Source: Nitrospirae bacterium GWC2_56_14
GTDB taxonomy: Bacteria > Nitrospirota > UBA9217
NCBI GenBank assembly: GCA_001803705.1
Contig: MHDY01000203.1
Coordinates: 1,413-24,206 of the forward strand
DNA: 22,794 nt
Direction of reading: 5' to 3'
The translations under genes and the position numbers were made by a program. Below are positions 7,942-15,247 of this stretch, piece by piece (position 1 is the stretch's first letter; the number at the start of each line of letters is the position of its first letter). A model generated the notes under the pieces. The model was not told the DNA's origin. It saw only the letters and a list, made by a program, of their open reading frames with translations, and did not search any database.

Positions 7942-9076
7942 AATTCTCTTAGCAGACAAGAGCATCACCATTCAGAAGGTTGTGGAAATGCTGTTCTCGG
8001 GCAGGGAGTACGAGGTCAGCTGCGCCAGTGACGGCGAAACGGCGCTCAATGAGGCCGGGAGAACGCTGCCCGATGTCGTCCTGGCCGATGTTGATCTGCC
8101 GCGCATCGACGGTTACAGCTTTTCCGAGCGGTTGAAACAGGTTCCCGCGCTTGCTCAGACGCCGGTTATCCTTATGCTGAGTCGTGACGATGTGTTCGAC
8201 GAAGCAAAGGCAAAGCGGGCCGGGATCGTGGATAATATCGCCAAACCCTTCGAGTCGCAGGATCTGATCAGCAAAGTCCGGAAAGCGATCTCGGCGGCGC
8301 CGCCCCGGGCGGCCGAGCCTGCCGGTGCGGCGGTCAAACCGGCAGTGGTCGCCAAACCCGCCCCTGCTGCTGCCGCGCCCCCGCAAGCGGCCCCGGTCCA
8401 GAAGCCGAAGCAGGCGGCCCCGACGGATATTTTCGATATCATCGAGGAAGCGCCGAGTCCCATTGATCTGAGGCCGGGTGCAGCGGCACCGGTTGCGGAG
8501 GAAGAGGCGGTGTTCGAGGTCGAACCCGAGTTCGAGACAGAAGAACAGCAGGCCATTGATGTAGAGGAGGCGCTGCCGGTTGGAAAGAAGGCAGTTGAGG
8601 AGATGCGTGCAGGGCTCGGGCTGTCTGGTGGTGCAGAACAGGCGGAGCCGGAGGCTGGTGGTGTCGATTCGCTCGGCCTGGCCGCCGTTGCCGCCCTTGA
8701 TACCTTTGAAAAACCCGCTCCGCGGCGCCCGGAACCACCCAAGCCCCAGCTGCCCGAGGCGCGTGAATATGTTCCCCCGGTCCACCGCGAGCCGGCTCCC
8801 GAGGCGCCGTCCGTTGCCGTGTCGGAAGACATGCTTCGCAGTATGGCCCAGGAGACGGTAACTAGGATGGCCAGGGAGGTCTTTGCGAAACTGCCGCCCG
8901 TCCAGCCCCCGGCCATTTCCGAGGAGATGCTCCGGAAGGTCCTCGAAGAGAGCGTAGCAAAGATCGTACGGGAAACGGCACGTCAGGTTGTCGAGAAAGT
9001 CGCGTGGGAGGTCATTCCGGACCTGGCAGAGATGCTGATCAAAGCTGAGATTGAGCGGCTGAAAAAGGAGACGTAG
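7931..9076 (+). CDS. Receiver protein with Pro/Ala-rich linker and amphipathic C-terminus
   Basis: 381 residues. The N-terminal receiver (about 1-118) keeps the phospho-acceptor Asp in LADVDLPRIDG, a Ser in LMLSR and AKPF, but the usual acidic pair reads A-D-K (KILLADKSITIQKVVEML), so the second acidic residue is Lys. The middle (about 120-285) is rich in Ala, Pro and Glu. The C-terminus holds two related helical repeats (VSEDMLRSMAQETVTRMARE and ISEEMLRKVLEESVAKIVRE), then AWEVIPDLAEMLIKAEIERL. I recognise this tail as recurring in receiver proteins of Deltaproteobacteria, without known function. The ATG at 7931 is preferred over one at 7913 because GAAAGG precedes it and it matches the receiver start. 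It is the last gene before the terminator. Confidence 0.85.
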   Translation: MPVKILLADKSITIQKVVEMLFSGREYEVSCASDGETALNEAGRTLPDVVLADVDLPRIDGYSFSERLKQVPALAQTPVILMLSRDDVFDEAKAKRAGIVDNIAKPFESQDLISKVRKAISAAPPRAAEPAGAAVKPAVVAKPAPAAAAPPQAAPVQKPKQAAPTDIFDIIEEAPSPIDLRPGAAAPVAEEEAVFEVEPEFETEEQQAIDVEEALPVGKKAVEEMRAGLGLSGGAEQAEPEAGGVDSLGLAAVAALDTFEKPAPRRPEPPKPQLPEAREYVPPVHREPAPEAPSVAVSEDMLRSMAQETVTRMAREVFAKLPPVQPPAISEEMLRKVLEESVAKIVRETARQVVEKVAWEVIPDLAEMLIKAEIERLKKET

Positions 9077-9077
9077 T

Positions 9078-9108
9078 ATTTCGGATCGCTGATTTCGGGT
9101 TTCGGATT
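9078..9108 (+). repeat. Short direct repeat of a TTTCGGAT-type unit
   Basis: The stretch between the chemosensory operon and its terminator has TTTCGGATCG, TTTCGGG and TTTCGGATTG in close succession. It looks like a fragment of a dispersed intergenic repeat, distinct from the CAGGGTTCAGG family further on. Confidence 0.35.
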
Positions 9109-9118
9109 GAAAAAATAC

Positions 9119-9147
9119 GAGGGGACTTGCTCCCCTCTTTTATTTTG
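9119..9147 (+). terminator. Rho-independent terminator of the chemosensory operon
   Basis: A perfect 7-bp stem GAGGGGA / TCCCCTC with loop CTTGC (9119-9137) is followed by TTTTATTTT. A run of A residues precedes the stem, so it may also work on the opposite strand. It separates the chemosensory genes from valS. Confidence 0.85.
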
Positions 9148-9182
9148 GTTAGCGGTATGATCGGTTAAAGGAGATCGTTTTC

Positions 9183-11915
9183 ATGTCAACGAAAGAATTG
9201 CCCAAAGCATATGAACCGAAATCAGTGGAAGAGCGGTGGTATGCTTTCTGGCTGGAAAAAAAATATTTTCATGCTGACGAGAACGATCAGAGCGAATCCT
9301 TCTCGATCGTAATCCCTCCACCGAACGTAACCGGTTCGCTCCATATCGGCCACGCACTGAACTCGACGCTCCAGGACATCCTGGTGCGCTGGATGCGGAT
9401 GTCCGGCAGGAACACGCTGTGGGTGCCGGGCACGGACCATGCGGGAATCGCTACCCAGAACGTGGTGGAACGCCAGCTTGCGAAAGAGCATGTGGACCGC
9501 CACGCCCTTGGCAGGGAAGGGTTCATCGAAAAAGTCTGGGAATGGAAAAAGGAGTACGGCGGCAGGATCATTAACCAGCTCAAGCGCATGGGCGCGTCCT
9601 GCGACTGGGAGCGCGAACGCTTCACCATGGACGAAGGCCTGTCGCGCGCCGTGCGCGAGGTCTTTGTGACGCTCTACGAAGAGGGGCTCATCTACCGCGG
9701 CGAGCGGCTTATCAACTGGTGCCCGCGCTGCCACACGGCGCTCTCAGACATCGAGGTGGAGCATGAGGACGAGAAGGGCAAGCTGTACCATCTTGCTTAT
9801 CCCCTGAGCCACGACCATAACATCCGCCTCACCGTGGCTACCACGAGGCCCGAGACCATGCTGGGTGATACCGCAGTTGCGGTACATCCGCTCGACCCGC
9901 GGTATAAGGACCTCATCGGAAAGACCGTCGATCTTCCGCTCACGAACCGGAAGATCCCTATCATCGGAGATGCGATCCTCGTGGACCTGGAATTCGGCAC
10001 AGGCGCGGTCAAGGTGACGCCGGCCCACGATATCAACGACTACGAAGCAGGCCAACGGCAGAAGCCCGAGCTTGCGCGCATCAAGATGCTCGATGACAAA
10101 GCCCAAATCCTGTCCGACATCCCCGACGTGCTGCCCGAGGTGCTGAAGCTGGTTGCCGGGAAGCCGGCCAAGAAGGCGCGCGGCATCGTGGTCGAACTGC
10201 TGAGCGAGCAGGGCAAGCTCATCAAGACCGATGACCACGCCCATTCCATCGGCAAATGCTACCGCTGCAGGTCCGTGGTGGAGCCTTACCTCTCGCCCCA
10301 GTGGTTCGTCAAAACCGGCCCGCTTGCCGAACCGGCGATCAAGGTCGTCGAGGAGGGAAGCGTTCAGTTCTATCCCAAAGGGTGGGAGAACACCTACTTC
10401 GAATGGATGCGCAATATCAAGGACTGGTGTATCTCGCGCCAGATCTGGTGGGGCCATCGCATCCCTGCATGGTTCTGCGACGACTGCGGCCATATCTCGG
10501 TCAGCCGCACCGACCTCGCCTCCTGCGCGAATTGCAAGAGCACCAACATCCGGCAGGAAACGGACGTACTCGACACCTGGTTCTCATCGGCCCTCTGGCC
10601 GTTCTCGACGCTCGGCTGGCCGGACCAGACCAAGGAGCAGTCGGCATACTATCCAACCTCGGTGCTGATCACGAGCTTTGACATCATCTTCTTCTGGGTG
10701 GCCAGAATGATCATGATGGGGCTCCACTTCAAGCGCGAGGTGCCGTTTCGTCACGTATACATTCACGCGCTGGTGCGCGATGCCGAAGGCCAGAAGATGA
10801 GCAAGTCCAAAGGCAACGTCATCGACCCGCTCGTGATGATCGAGCAGTACGGCACCGATGCCTTCCGGTTCACGCTCACGGCATTCGCGGCCCAGGGCAG
10901 GGACATCAAGCTCGCGCCGGAGCGGATCGAAGGCTACCGGAACTTCGCGAACAAGATCTGGAACGCCAGCCGGTTTGTCATGATGAACCTGGAAGAGGGC
11001 TTTACTCCAAACTCCGAACTCCTGACCCCTGACTCTTCCCTCGCGGACCGCTGGATCGTCTCTCGCCTTAACGCGGTGGTCAAAGATGTTGAGGCCGCTC
11101 TTGCCGATTACCGGTTCAATGATGTTGCTTCGGCACTCTACCATTTCACCTGGCATGAGTACTGCGACTGGTACCTGGAGCTTTCCAAGCCGGCGTTGAT
11201 GGGCGATCTTGGCGCCGCGCCGCGCAGGTCGACCCAGACGGCGCTTGCCCATGTGCTCGAGACCACGCTCAGGCTTCTCCATCCGATCATGCCGTTCATT
11301 ACGGAAGAGATCTGGCAGAATTTGCCGGATGGGGTGCGGGGTCAGGAGTCAGGAGTCAGGAGCCAGGAGAGAAAAAACATCATCGAATCGATCATGGTGG
11401 CGCCATTCCCCGTAGCGGACAACAAACGGATGAACGCCGGGATCGAGCAGGATATGCAGATGGTTATGGACCTGATCCTGGCGATCAGGAACATCCGCGG
11501 CGAGATGAACATTGCGCCGTCCATGCAGATCACGGTGATCGTCAAGGTGGAGAACAAGAAACTCGGCGAGCATCTGGAAAAGAGCGCAGGGTATGCGAAG
11601 ACCCTGGCGCGGATCAAAGAGCTCCGTATCGGCGTTGCCGAGGACAAACCGAAGAATGTTGCCACGGCGGTGATCAAAGGAGCGGAGGTCTATGTGCCGC
11701 TCGAAGGCATTCTGGACCTGACGCAGGAGCGCGACCGGCTCCAGAAAGAGATCGCCAAGATATCCAAGGACATCGAGGTGTTCTCGAAGAAGCTTTCGAA
11801 CAAGAATTTCGTGGACAAGGCGCCGAAGGACGTTGTAGAGAAAGATACGGCAAAACTCGATGAATTCAAAGTGAAGCGCGGGAAGCTCGAGGAAAGCCTG
11901 AAGATGCTGGGGTAG
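9183..11915 (+). CDS. valS: Valyl-tRNA synthetase
   Basis: 910 residues, normal for the family. It charges tRNA-Val in the cytoplasm. The class I signatures are HIGH at 54-57 (PPPNVTGSLHIGHALN) and KMSKS at 538-542. The editing domain shows TTRPETMLGDTAVAVHP, and Cys pairs (CPRC, CDDC, CANC) suggest zinc sites. The C-terminal coiled-coil arm starts near LDLTQERDRLQKEIAKIS. The ATG at 9183 has AAAGGAG 9 nt upstream; a -10-like TATGAT lies at 9156-9161 without a clear -35. Two low-complexity segments, TPNSELLTPDSS (about 11009-11041) and GVRGQESGVRSQER (about 11332-11373), resemble translated intergenic repeat and look inserted into surface loops of the anticodon-binding half. The gene is intact. 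nadC follows 2 nt later. Confidence 0.97.
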   Translation: MSTKELPKAYEPKSVEERWYAFWLEKKYFHADENDQSESFSIVIPPPNVTGSLHIGHALNSTLQDILVRWMRMSGRNTLWVPGTDHAGIATQNVVERQLAKEHVDRHALGREGFIEKVWEWKKEYGGRIINQLKRMGASCDWERERFTMDEGLSRAVREVFVTLYEEGLIYRGERLINWCPRCHTALSDIEVEHEDEKGKLYHLAYPLSHDHNIRLTVATTRPETMLGDTAVAVHPLDPRYKDLIGKTVDLPLTNRKIPIIGDAILVDLEFGTGAVKVTPAHDINDYEAGQRQKPELARIKMLDDKAQILSDIPDVLPEVLKLVAGKPAKKARGIVVELLSEQGKLIKTDDHAHSIGKCYRCRSVVEPYLSPQWFVKTGPLAEPAIKVVEEGSVQFYPKGWENTYFEWMRNIKDWCISRQIWWGHRIPAWFCDDCGHISVSRTDLASCANCKSTNIRQETDVLDTWFSSALWPFSTLGWPDQTKEQSAYYPTSVLITSFDIIFFWVARMIMMGLHFKREVPFRHVYIHALVRDAEGQKMSKSKGNVIDPLVMIEQYGTDAFRFTLTAFAAQGRDIKLAPERIEGYRNFANKIWNASRFVMMNLEEGFTPNSELLTPDSSLADRWIVSRLNAVVKDVEAALADYRFNDVASALYHFTWHEYCDWYLELSKPALMGDLGAAPRRSTQTALAHVLETTLRLLHPIMPFITEEIWQNLPDGVRGQESGVRSQERKNIIESIMVAPFPVADNKRMNAGIEQDMQMVMDLILAIRNIRGEMNIAPSMQITVIVKVENKKLGEHLEKSAGYAKTLARIKELRIGVAEDKPKNVATAVIKGAEVYVPLEGILDLTQERDRLQKEIAKISKDIEVFSKKLSNKNFVDKAPKDVVEKDTAKLDEFKVKRGKLEESLKMLG
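11009..11041 (+). repeat. Repeat-like insertion in valS, first site
   Basis: This in-frame segment contains the reverse complement of GTCAGGA-type heptamers (ACTCCTGACCCCTGACTC) and encodes TPNSELLTPDSS. It sits between the end of the catalytic core (MMNLEEGF) and the conserved LADRWIVSRLNAV. The same composition occurs in the intergenic repeats at 12749-12835 and 13820-13941. Confidence 0.6.
11335..11371 (+). repeat. Heptamer tandem repeat insertion in valS, second site
   Basis: Four tandem 7-bp units, three exact GTCAGGA and one GCCAGGA, occupy 11341-11368. Because 7 is not a multiple of 3, the reading frame shifts through the unit and yields GQESGVRSQE. It lies between EEIWQNLPDG and the conserved ESIMVAPFPV, a loop position. 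Its orientation is opposite to the first site. Confidence 0.75.
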
Positions 11916-11917
11916 GG

Positions 11918-12748
11918 ATGGTTACGAACAAGGCAGTGACGGATCTGATCCGCCAGGCACTCGCCGAAGATCTTGGAACCGGCGACATTACTTCCGAAGC
12001 CACAATCCCGGCCGAATCCACGTCCGAGGCGGTGATCCTTGCCAAGCAGCATCTCGTGCTTGCCGGGATCGATGTGGCCAGGGAAGTGTTTCGTTATCTC
12101 GATCCGGGCATTCAGTTCTCCCCGCTCGCAAAGGACAGCGACGTCATCCACGCGGGTACGGAAATCGCACGGTTGTCGGGTAACACGCGGGCATTGCTTG
12201 CCGGCGAACGTGTAGCCCTTAACCTGCTTCAGCATATGTCGGGCATCGCAACGCTGACCGCGGCGTATGTCAATAAGATCAAAGGACTGAAAGCCGAAAT
12301 ACTGGATACCCGTAAGACCCTTCCCGGCCTGCGACAGCTCGAAAAATACGCCGTGCGCATGGGCGGCGGAAAGAACCACCGCATGGGCTTGTACGATATG
12401 ATCCTGATCAAGGACAATCATATCAAGGCGGCAGGCAGCATCACGAAAGCGATGACGAGCGCCAGAAAAAAGTCAGGCCAGTTGAAGATCGAGGTGGAGA
12501 CGGGCAATCTGAATGAGGTGCGCGAGGCGCTGGCGTCAAAGGCTGACATCATTATGCTCGATAATATGCCGCTTGACCTGATGAGCGAAGCCGTCAAGAT
12601 CATCAAAGGGCAGGCTTTAGTCGAAGCATCAGGCAATGTGACGCTCGAAACTATCCGCGCAATTGCGGAGACCGGTGTAGACTATATCTCCTCGGGAAGC
12701 CTGACTCACTCGGCGCCGGCCGCGGATATCAGCATGAAGATAAAATAG
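11918..12748 (+). CDS. nadC: Quinolinate phosphoribosyltransferase (decarboxylating)
   Basis: 276 residues, the usual length. It converts quinolinate and PRPP to nicotinate mononucleotide, CO2 and pyrophosphate in de novo NAD synthesis. Family signatures are clear: LAEDLGTGDITSEATIP near the N-terminus, ILDTRKTLPGLRQLEKYAV then GGGKNHRMGL in the active site, LIKDNHI, EVETGNLNEV, IIMLDNMP, and the glycine-rich phosphate-binding end EASGNVTLETI with YISSGSLTHSA. It starts 2 nt after the valS stop, behind a G-rich stretch, so it is likely co-transcribed and coupled with valS. No nadA or nadB is in the window. Confidence 0.97.
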   Translation: MVTNKAVTDLIRQALAEDLGTGDITSEATIPAESTSEAVILAKQHLVLAGIDVAREVFRYLDPGIQFSPLAKDSDVIHAGTEIARLSGNTRALLAGERVALNLLQHMSGIATLTAAYVNKIKGLKAEILDTRKTLPGLRQLEKYAVRMGGGKNHRMGLYDMILIKDNHIKAAGSITKAMTSARKKSGQLKIEVETGNLNEVREALASKADIIMLDNMPLDLMSEAVKIIKGQALVEASGNVTLETIRAIAETGVDYISSGSLTHSAPAADISMKIK

Positions 12749-12835
12749 CAGGGTTCAGGGGCCAGGGTACAGTAAAAGAACTACGAGGCTTTGCTCCTGC
12801 CTGAACCCTGACCCCTGCACCCTGTCCCCTGGTGT
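12749..12835 (+). repeat. CAGGGTTCAGGGG-type palindromic repeat between nadC and birA
   Basis: The left arm (12751-12772, CAGGGTTCAGGGGCCAGG) and right arm (about 12800-12832, CCTGAACCCTGACCCCTGCA) are imperfect inverted repeats around an AT-richer centre. The element fills the whole gap and ends about 7 nt before the birA ATG. The same family lies between birA and coaX and in a related form inside valS. Confidence 0.75.
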
Positions 12836-12838
12836 GTT

Positions 12839-13810
12839 ATGTCCAAAGAAAAAATCCTTCAGCTCCTGAGGTCTTCCAGAACCGGTTTTGTTTCCGGTGC
12901 AGACCTGGCATCACGGCTCGGTATCTCCCGCACCATGGTGTGGAAGCATATTAAGACGCTTGAGCATGAGGGGTTCGGGATCGAGGCGGTGCCGTCTCAG
13001 GGATACCGCATTACCCTGACGCCCGACTTGCTGCGGCAGGCCGACATCAAGCAGGGGCTCAAGACGAGGACCATCGGCAAGGACATTCGCCTGTTCGCCG
13101 AGGTGGTTTCCACGAACACGCTGGCCATGGAGGCGGCGTCGCAGGGCGCAGCCGAGGGTACCGTCATCATTGCCGAGACGCAGACGGGCGGCAAGGGGCG
13201 GCTCGGAAGGCAATGGATCTCTCCGCAAGGGAACCTCTATCTCAGCGTTATTCTGCGGCCGAATATCCCTACGCACAAGGCGCCGCTTATCACGCTCGTC
13301 GGGGCCGTGGCCGTGGCTTCGGCGATCAGGAAGCATTGCTCCGTCCCGGCAGCAATCAAGTGGCCCAACGACATCCTCATCTCCGGGAAAAAAGTCGCGG
13401 GGTTGCTCACGGAGATGAGCGCAGAGCCGGACCGAATCCGGCACATTGCCCTCGGTATCGGCATTGATGTGAATATGGAGCTTCAAGAACTTCCGCAAGA
13501 TGTCAGGATGCATACAACGACCCTGGCCAATGAAGCGGGCGCGAAGATAGATCGCAAAGCGCTTGTTCAGCAGCTCCTTCAGGACCTGGAGCACTGGTAC
13601 CGGATTTTCCTGACCAGTGAAGCCGAGGTGCTGAAAGAATGGGAACAGCTGAACATGACCATCGGTTGCCGTGTAACCGTCAGCGGCATGGGCGAAATTT
13701 TTGAAGGCCTGGCGCAGGGGATCGACCAGGAAGGCAGGCTCAAGGTCGCCCTCGATGACAATACGATACGGATCGTTGCGGCAGGGGATGTGACGATACT
13801 CAAAAGATAG
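12839..13810 (+). CDS. birA: Biotin--protein ligase with N-terminal winged helix (BirA)
   Basis: 323 residues, matching bifunctional BirA. The N-terminal helix-turn-helix (about 1-60, SGADLASRLGISRTMVWKHI) would bind DNA. The ligase core carries the biotinyl-AMP motif GGKGRLGRQW (117-126) and KWPNDIL (174-180), with Lys184-Lys185 after it. The C-terminal SH3-like domain ends IRIVAAGDVTILKR. It makes biotinyl-AMP and transfers biotin to carboxylase carriers, and may repress biotin genes, none of which is in this window. The ATG at 12839 is the only sensible start, yet the upstream sequence is palindromic repeat with no clear Shine-Dalgarno site. Coupling to nadC across the repeat is uncertain. 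Confidence 0.96.
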   Translation: MSKEKILQLLRSSRTGFVSGADLASRLGISRTMVWKHIKTLEHEGFGIEAVPSQGYRITLTPDLLRQADIKQGLKTRTIGKDIRLFAEVVSTNTLAMEAASQGAAEGTVIIAETQTGGKGRLGRQWISPQGNLYLSVILRPNIPTHKAPLITLVGAVAVASAIRKHCSVPAAIKWPNDILISGKKVAGLLTEMSAEPDRIRHIALGIGIDVNMELQELPQDVRMHTTTLANEAGAKIDRKALVQQLLQDLEHWYRIFLTSEAEVLKEWEQLNMTIGCRVTVSGMGEIFEGLAQGIDQEGRLKVALDDNTIRIVAAGDVTILKR

Positions 13811-13819
13811 GGTCCGGGG

Positions 13820-13941
13820 TCCCAAAAGACAGGGTACAGGGTTCAGTAGTCAGGGTTCAGGAACGGCTTAAGATTCAACAACGGCCTTCGTTTTCCCTTG
13901 CTCCTTCCCCTGCACCCTGACCCCTGTACCCTGAACCCTGG
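13820..13941 (+). repeat. CAGGGTTCAGGGG-type palindromic repeat between birA and coaX
   Basis: The left arm (about 13828-13862, with ACAGGGTACAGGGTTCAG and GTCAGGGTTCAGG) and right arm (about 13909-13941, with CCTGCACCCTGACCCCTG and TACCCTGAACCCTGG) are imperfect inverted repeats around a centre of about 45 nt. It ends just before the coaX ribosome binding site. It is the longer relative of the copy upstream of birA. Confidence 0.75.
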
Positions 13942-13957
13942 TTTTCCCGGAGGAACC

Positions 13958-14722
13958 ATGCTTCTCGCCATAGATATCGGCAACACGAACGTCGTGCTCG
14001 GCGTGTTCGACCAAGAGCGGCTCGTAGAGAACTGGCGCGTTGGCACGAACGCGCAGATAACGCCCGATGAGTATGCCATGAGCTTCAAAGACCTCTTCGG
14101 CTTTGCAGGGCTCGAGTTCAGGCAGATCACGGGTGTTATCATTTCTACCGTTGTGCCGCCGCTCCTGCCGGTCATGGTCGAGATGTCCCGGAAATATTTC
14201 CGGATAGAACCGATGGTCGTGACCCACGAGCTCAAGACCGGCATCACGATCCGTTACGATAACCCGAAAGAAGTGGGTGCAGACCGCATCGTGAACGCGG
14301 CGGCTGCCTTCAAGCTTTTCGGCGGACCGCTCATCATCGTGGATTTCGGCACGGCGACCACGTTCTGCGCGGTGACCAGGGAGGGTGAATACCTTGGCGG
14401 CGCAATCGCACCCGGCATCAAGATCTCGGCGGAAGCGCTCTTCCAGCGTGCATCGAAATTGCCGAGGGTTGAGCTTTCCAAGCCCCTGAAGGTCATCGGC
14501 CGCGATACCGTCGGCGCCATGCAGGCCGGTATTATCTATGGGTATGCCGGGCTGGTGGACGGGATCGTGGAGCGCATGAAGAAGGAGCTTGCCGCAGACG
14601 CCCGTGTTGTGGCGACGGGAGGCCTTGCCGAACTTGTTTCACCCGAGACGAGGACCATCCAGGAAATAAAACCGCAGCTGACGCTGGAAGGTCTCCGGCT
14701 GCTGTACGACATAAACCGCTGA
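13958..14722 (+). CDS. coaX: Type III pantothenate kinase
   Basis: 254 residues, the usual length. It phosphorylates pantothenate, the first step of coenzyme A synthesis, and belongs to the ASKHA fold. Signatures are MLLAIDIGNTNVVLGVF (phosphate loop with D6), GADRIVNAAAAF, VDFGTATTFCAV and GGAIAPGIKIS. The ATG at 13958 is chosen because GGAGG lies 4 nt upstream and the protein then begins directly with the phosphate motif. A more upstream in-frame start would translate the palindromic repeat into LLPLHPDPCTLNPG, which is not part of the enzyme. The birA-coaX pairing is common in bacteria. Confidence 0.97.
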   Translation: MLLAIDIGNTNVVLGVFDQERLVENWRVGTNAQITPDEYAMSFKDLFGFAGLEFRQITGVIISTVVPPLLPVMVEMSRKYFRIEPMVVTHELKTGITIRYDNPKEVGADRIVNAAAAFKLFGGPLIIVDFGTATTFCAVTREGEYLGGAIAPGIKISAEALFQRASKLPRVELSKPLKVIGRDTVGAMQAGIIYGYAGLVDGIVERMKKELAADARVVATGGLAELVSPETRTIQEIKPQLTLEGLRLLYDINR

Positions 14723-14795
14723 TATTTCAACCGGCTATGGCATTCCCGGTGTACTTTCCCTCAATCGTTCAGCGCCTGCTCTCAATTACCGCGCC

Positions 14796-14824
14796 TTGAC
14801 GATTCACAGTTTTTGTGTTATTTT
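14796..14824 (+). promoter_or_regulatory. Sigma70-type promoter for the receiver-galT pair
   Basis: TTGACG (14796-14801), a 17-bp spacer and TATTTT (14819-14824), with TG at the extended -10 position (14816-14817). It lies about 45 nt upstream of the receiver gene start at 14870, in the 147-bp gap after coaX. Confidence 0.6.
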
Positions 14825-14869
14825 TCACCTACTGACATTGTTTCAGAAGAACAGGCGGTTGGAGAACAG

Positions 14870-15247
14870 ATGAAGATTCTTGTTGCAGATGATGAAGAAG
14901 GCGCGCGCGAACTTTTTTTTACCATTCTCTCAGACGAAGGGCACTCGATCACCCTGGCCAACGATGGGGCCGAGGCACTTACGTTGTTCAGCGGCAATTC
15001 CTTCGACCTGGTGATAACGGACATCAAGATGCCGGTGATGGATGGCCTGCAGCTGGTGCAGGAGCTCCGGAAGGCCGGCTCGAAGACCGATGTGATCATG
15101 GTCACGGCCTATGGCGAAGTTGAAACCTACCTGAAGGCCATGAGCCTGGGTGTTGCGGAATATATCAACAAGCCCATCCGCATCAAGGAACTGAAGCGGA
15201 TCGTTCACAAGGTCCTTACCGAAAAACAGGCGAGGTCGGGAAGCTGA
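14870..15247 (+). CDS. Single-domain response regulator
   Basis: 125 residues, a stand-alone receiver: acidic pair D7-D8 (KILVADDEE), phospho-acceptor D51 in ITDIKMPVMDG, T79 in IMVTAYGE and K101 in YINKPI. The TAYGEVETYLKAMSLGVAEY stretch resembles receivers of NtrC/Spo0F type more than CheY. The ATG at 14870 has GGAG 5 nt upstream; the frame also opens earlier at a TTG inside the promoter, which is rejected. Its TGA overlaps the galT ATG by one base (TGATG), so the two proteins are made together. No cognate kinase is adjacent, and the output is unknown. Confidence 0.88.
   Translation: MKILVADDEEGARELFFTILSDEGHSITLANDGAEALTLFSGNSFDLVITDIKMPVMDGLQLVQELRKAGSKTDVIMVTAYGEVETYLKAMSLGVAEYINKPIRIKELKRIVHKVLTEKQARSGS

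Noticed and set aside
11341..11368. Possible CRISPR-like array
   Set aside because: The units are 7 bp in direct tandem without spacers, so this is a simple tandem repeat.
12749..12838. Riboswitch or biotin operator upstream of birA
   Set aside because: The gap is explained by the palindromic repeat, and no known riboswitch core or bio-operator half-sites are recognisable.
13898..13957. Upstream in-frame start for coaX
   Set aside because: It would translate the palindromic repeat, and GGAGG sits just before the ATG at 13958, where the kinase fold begins.
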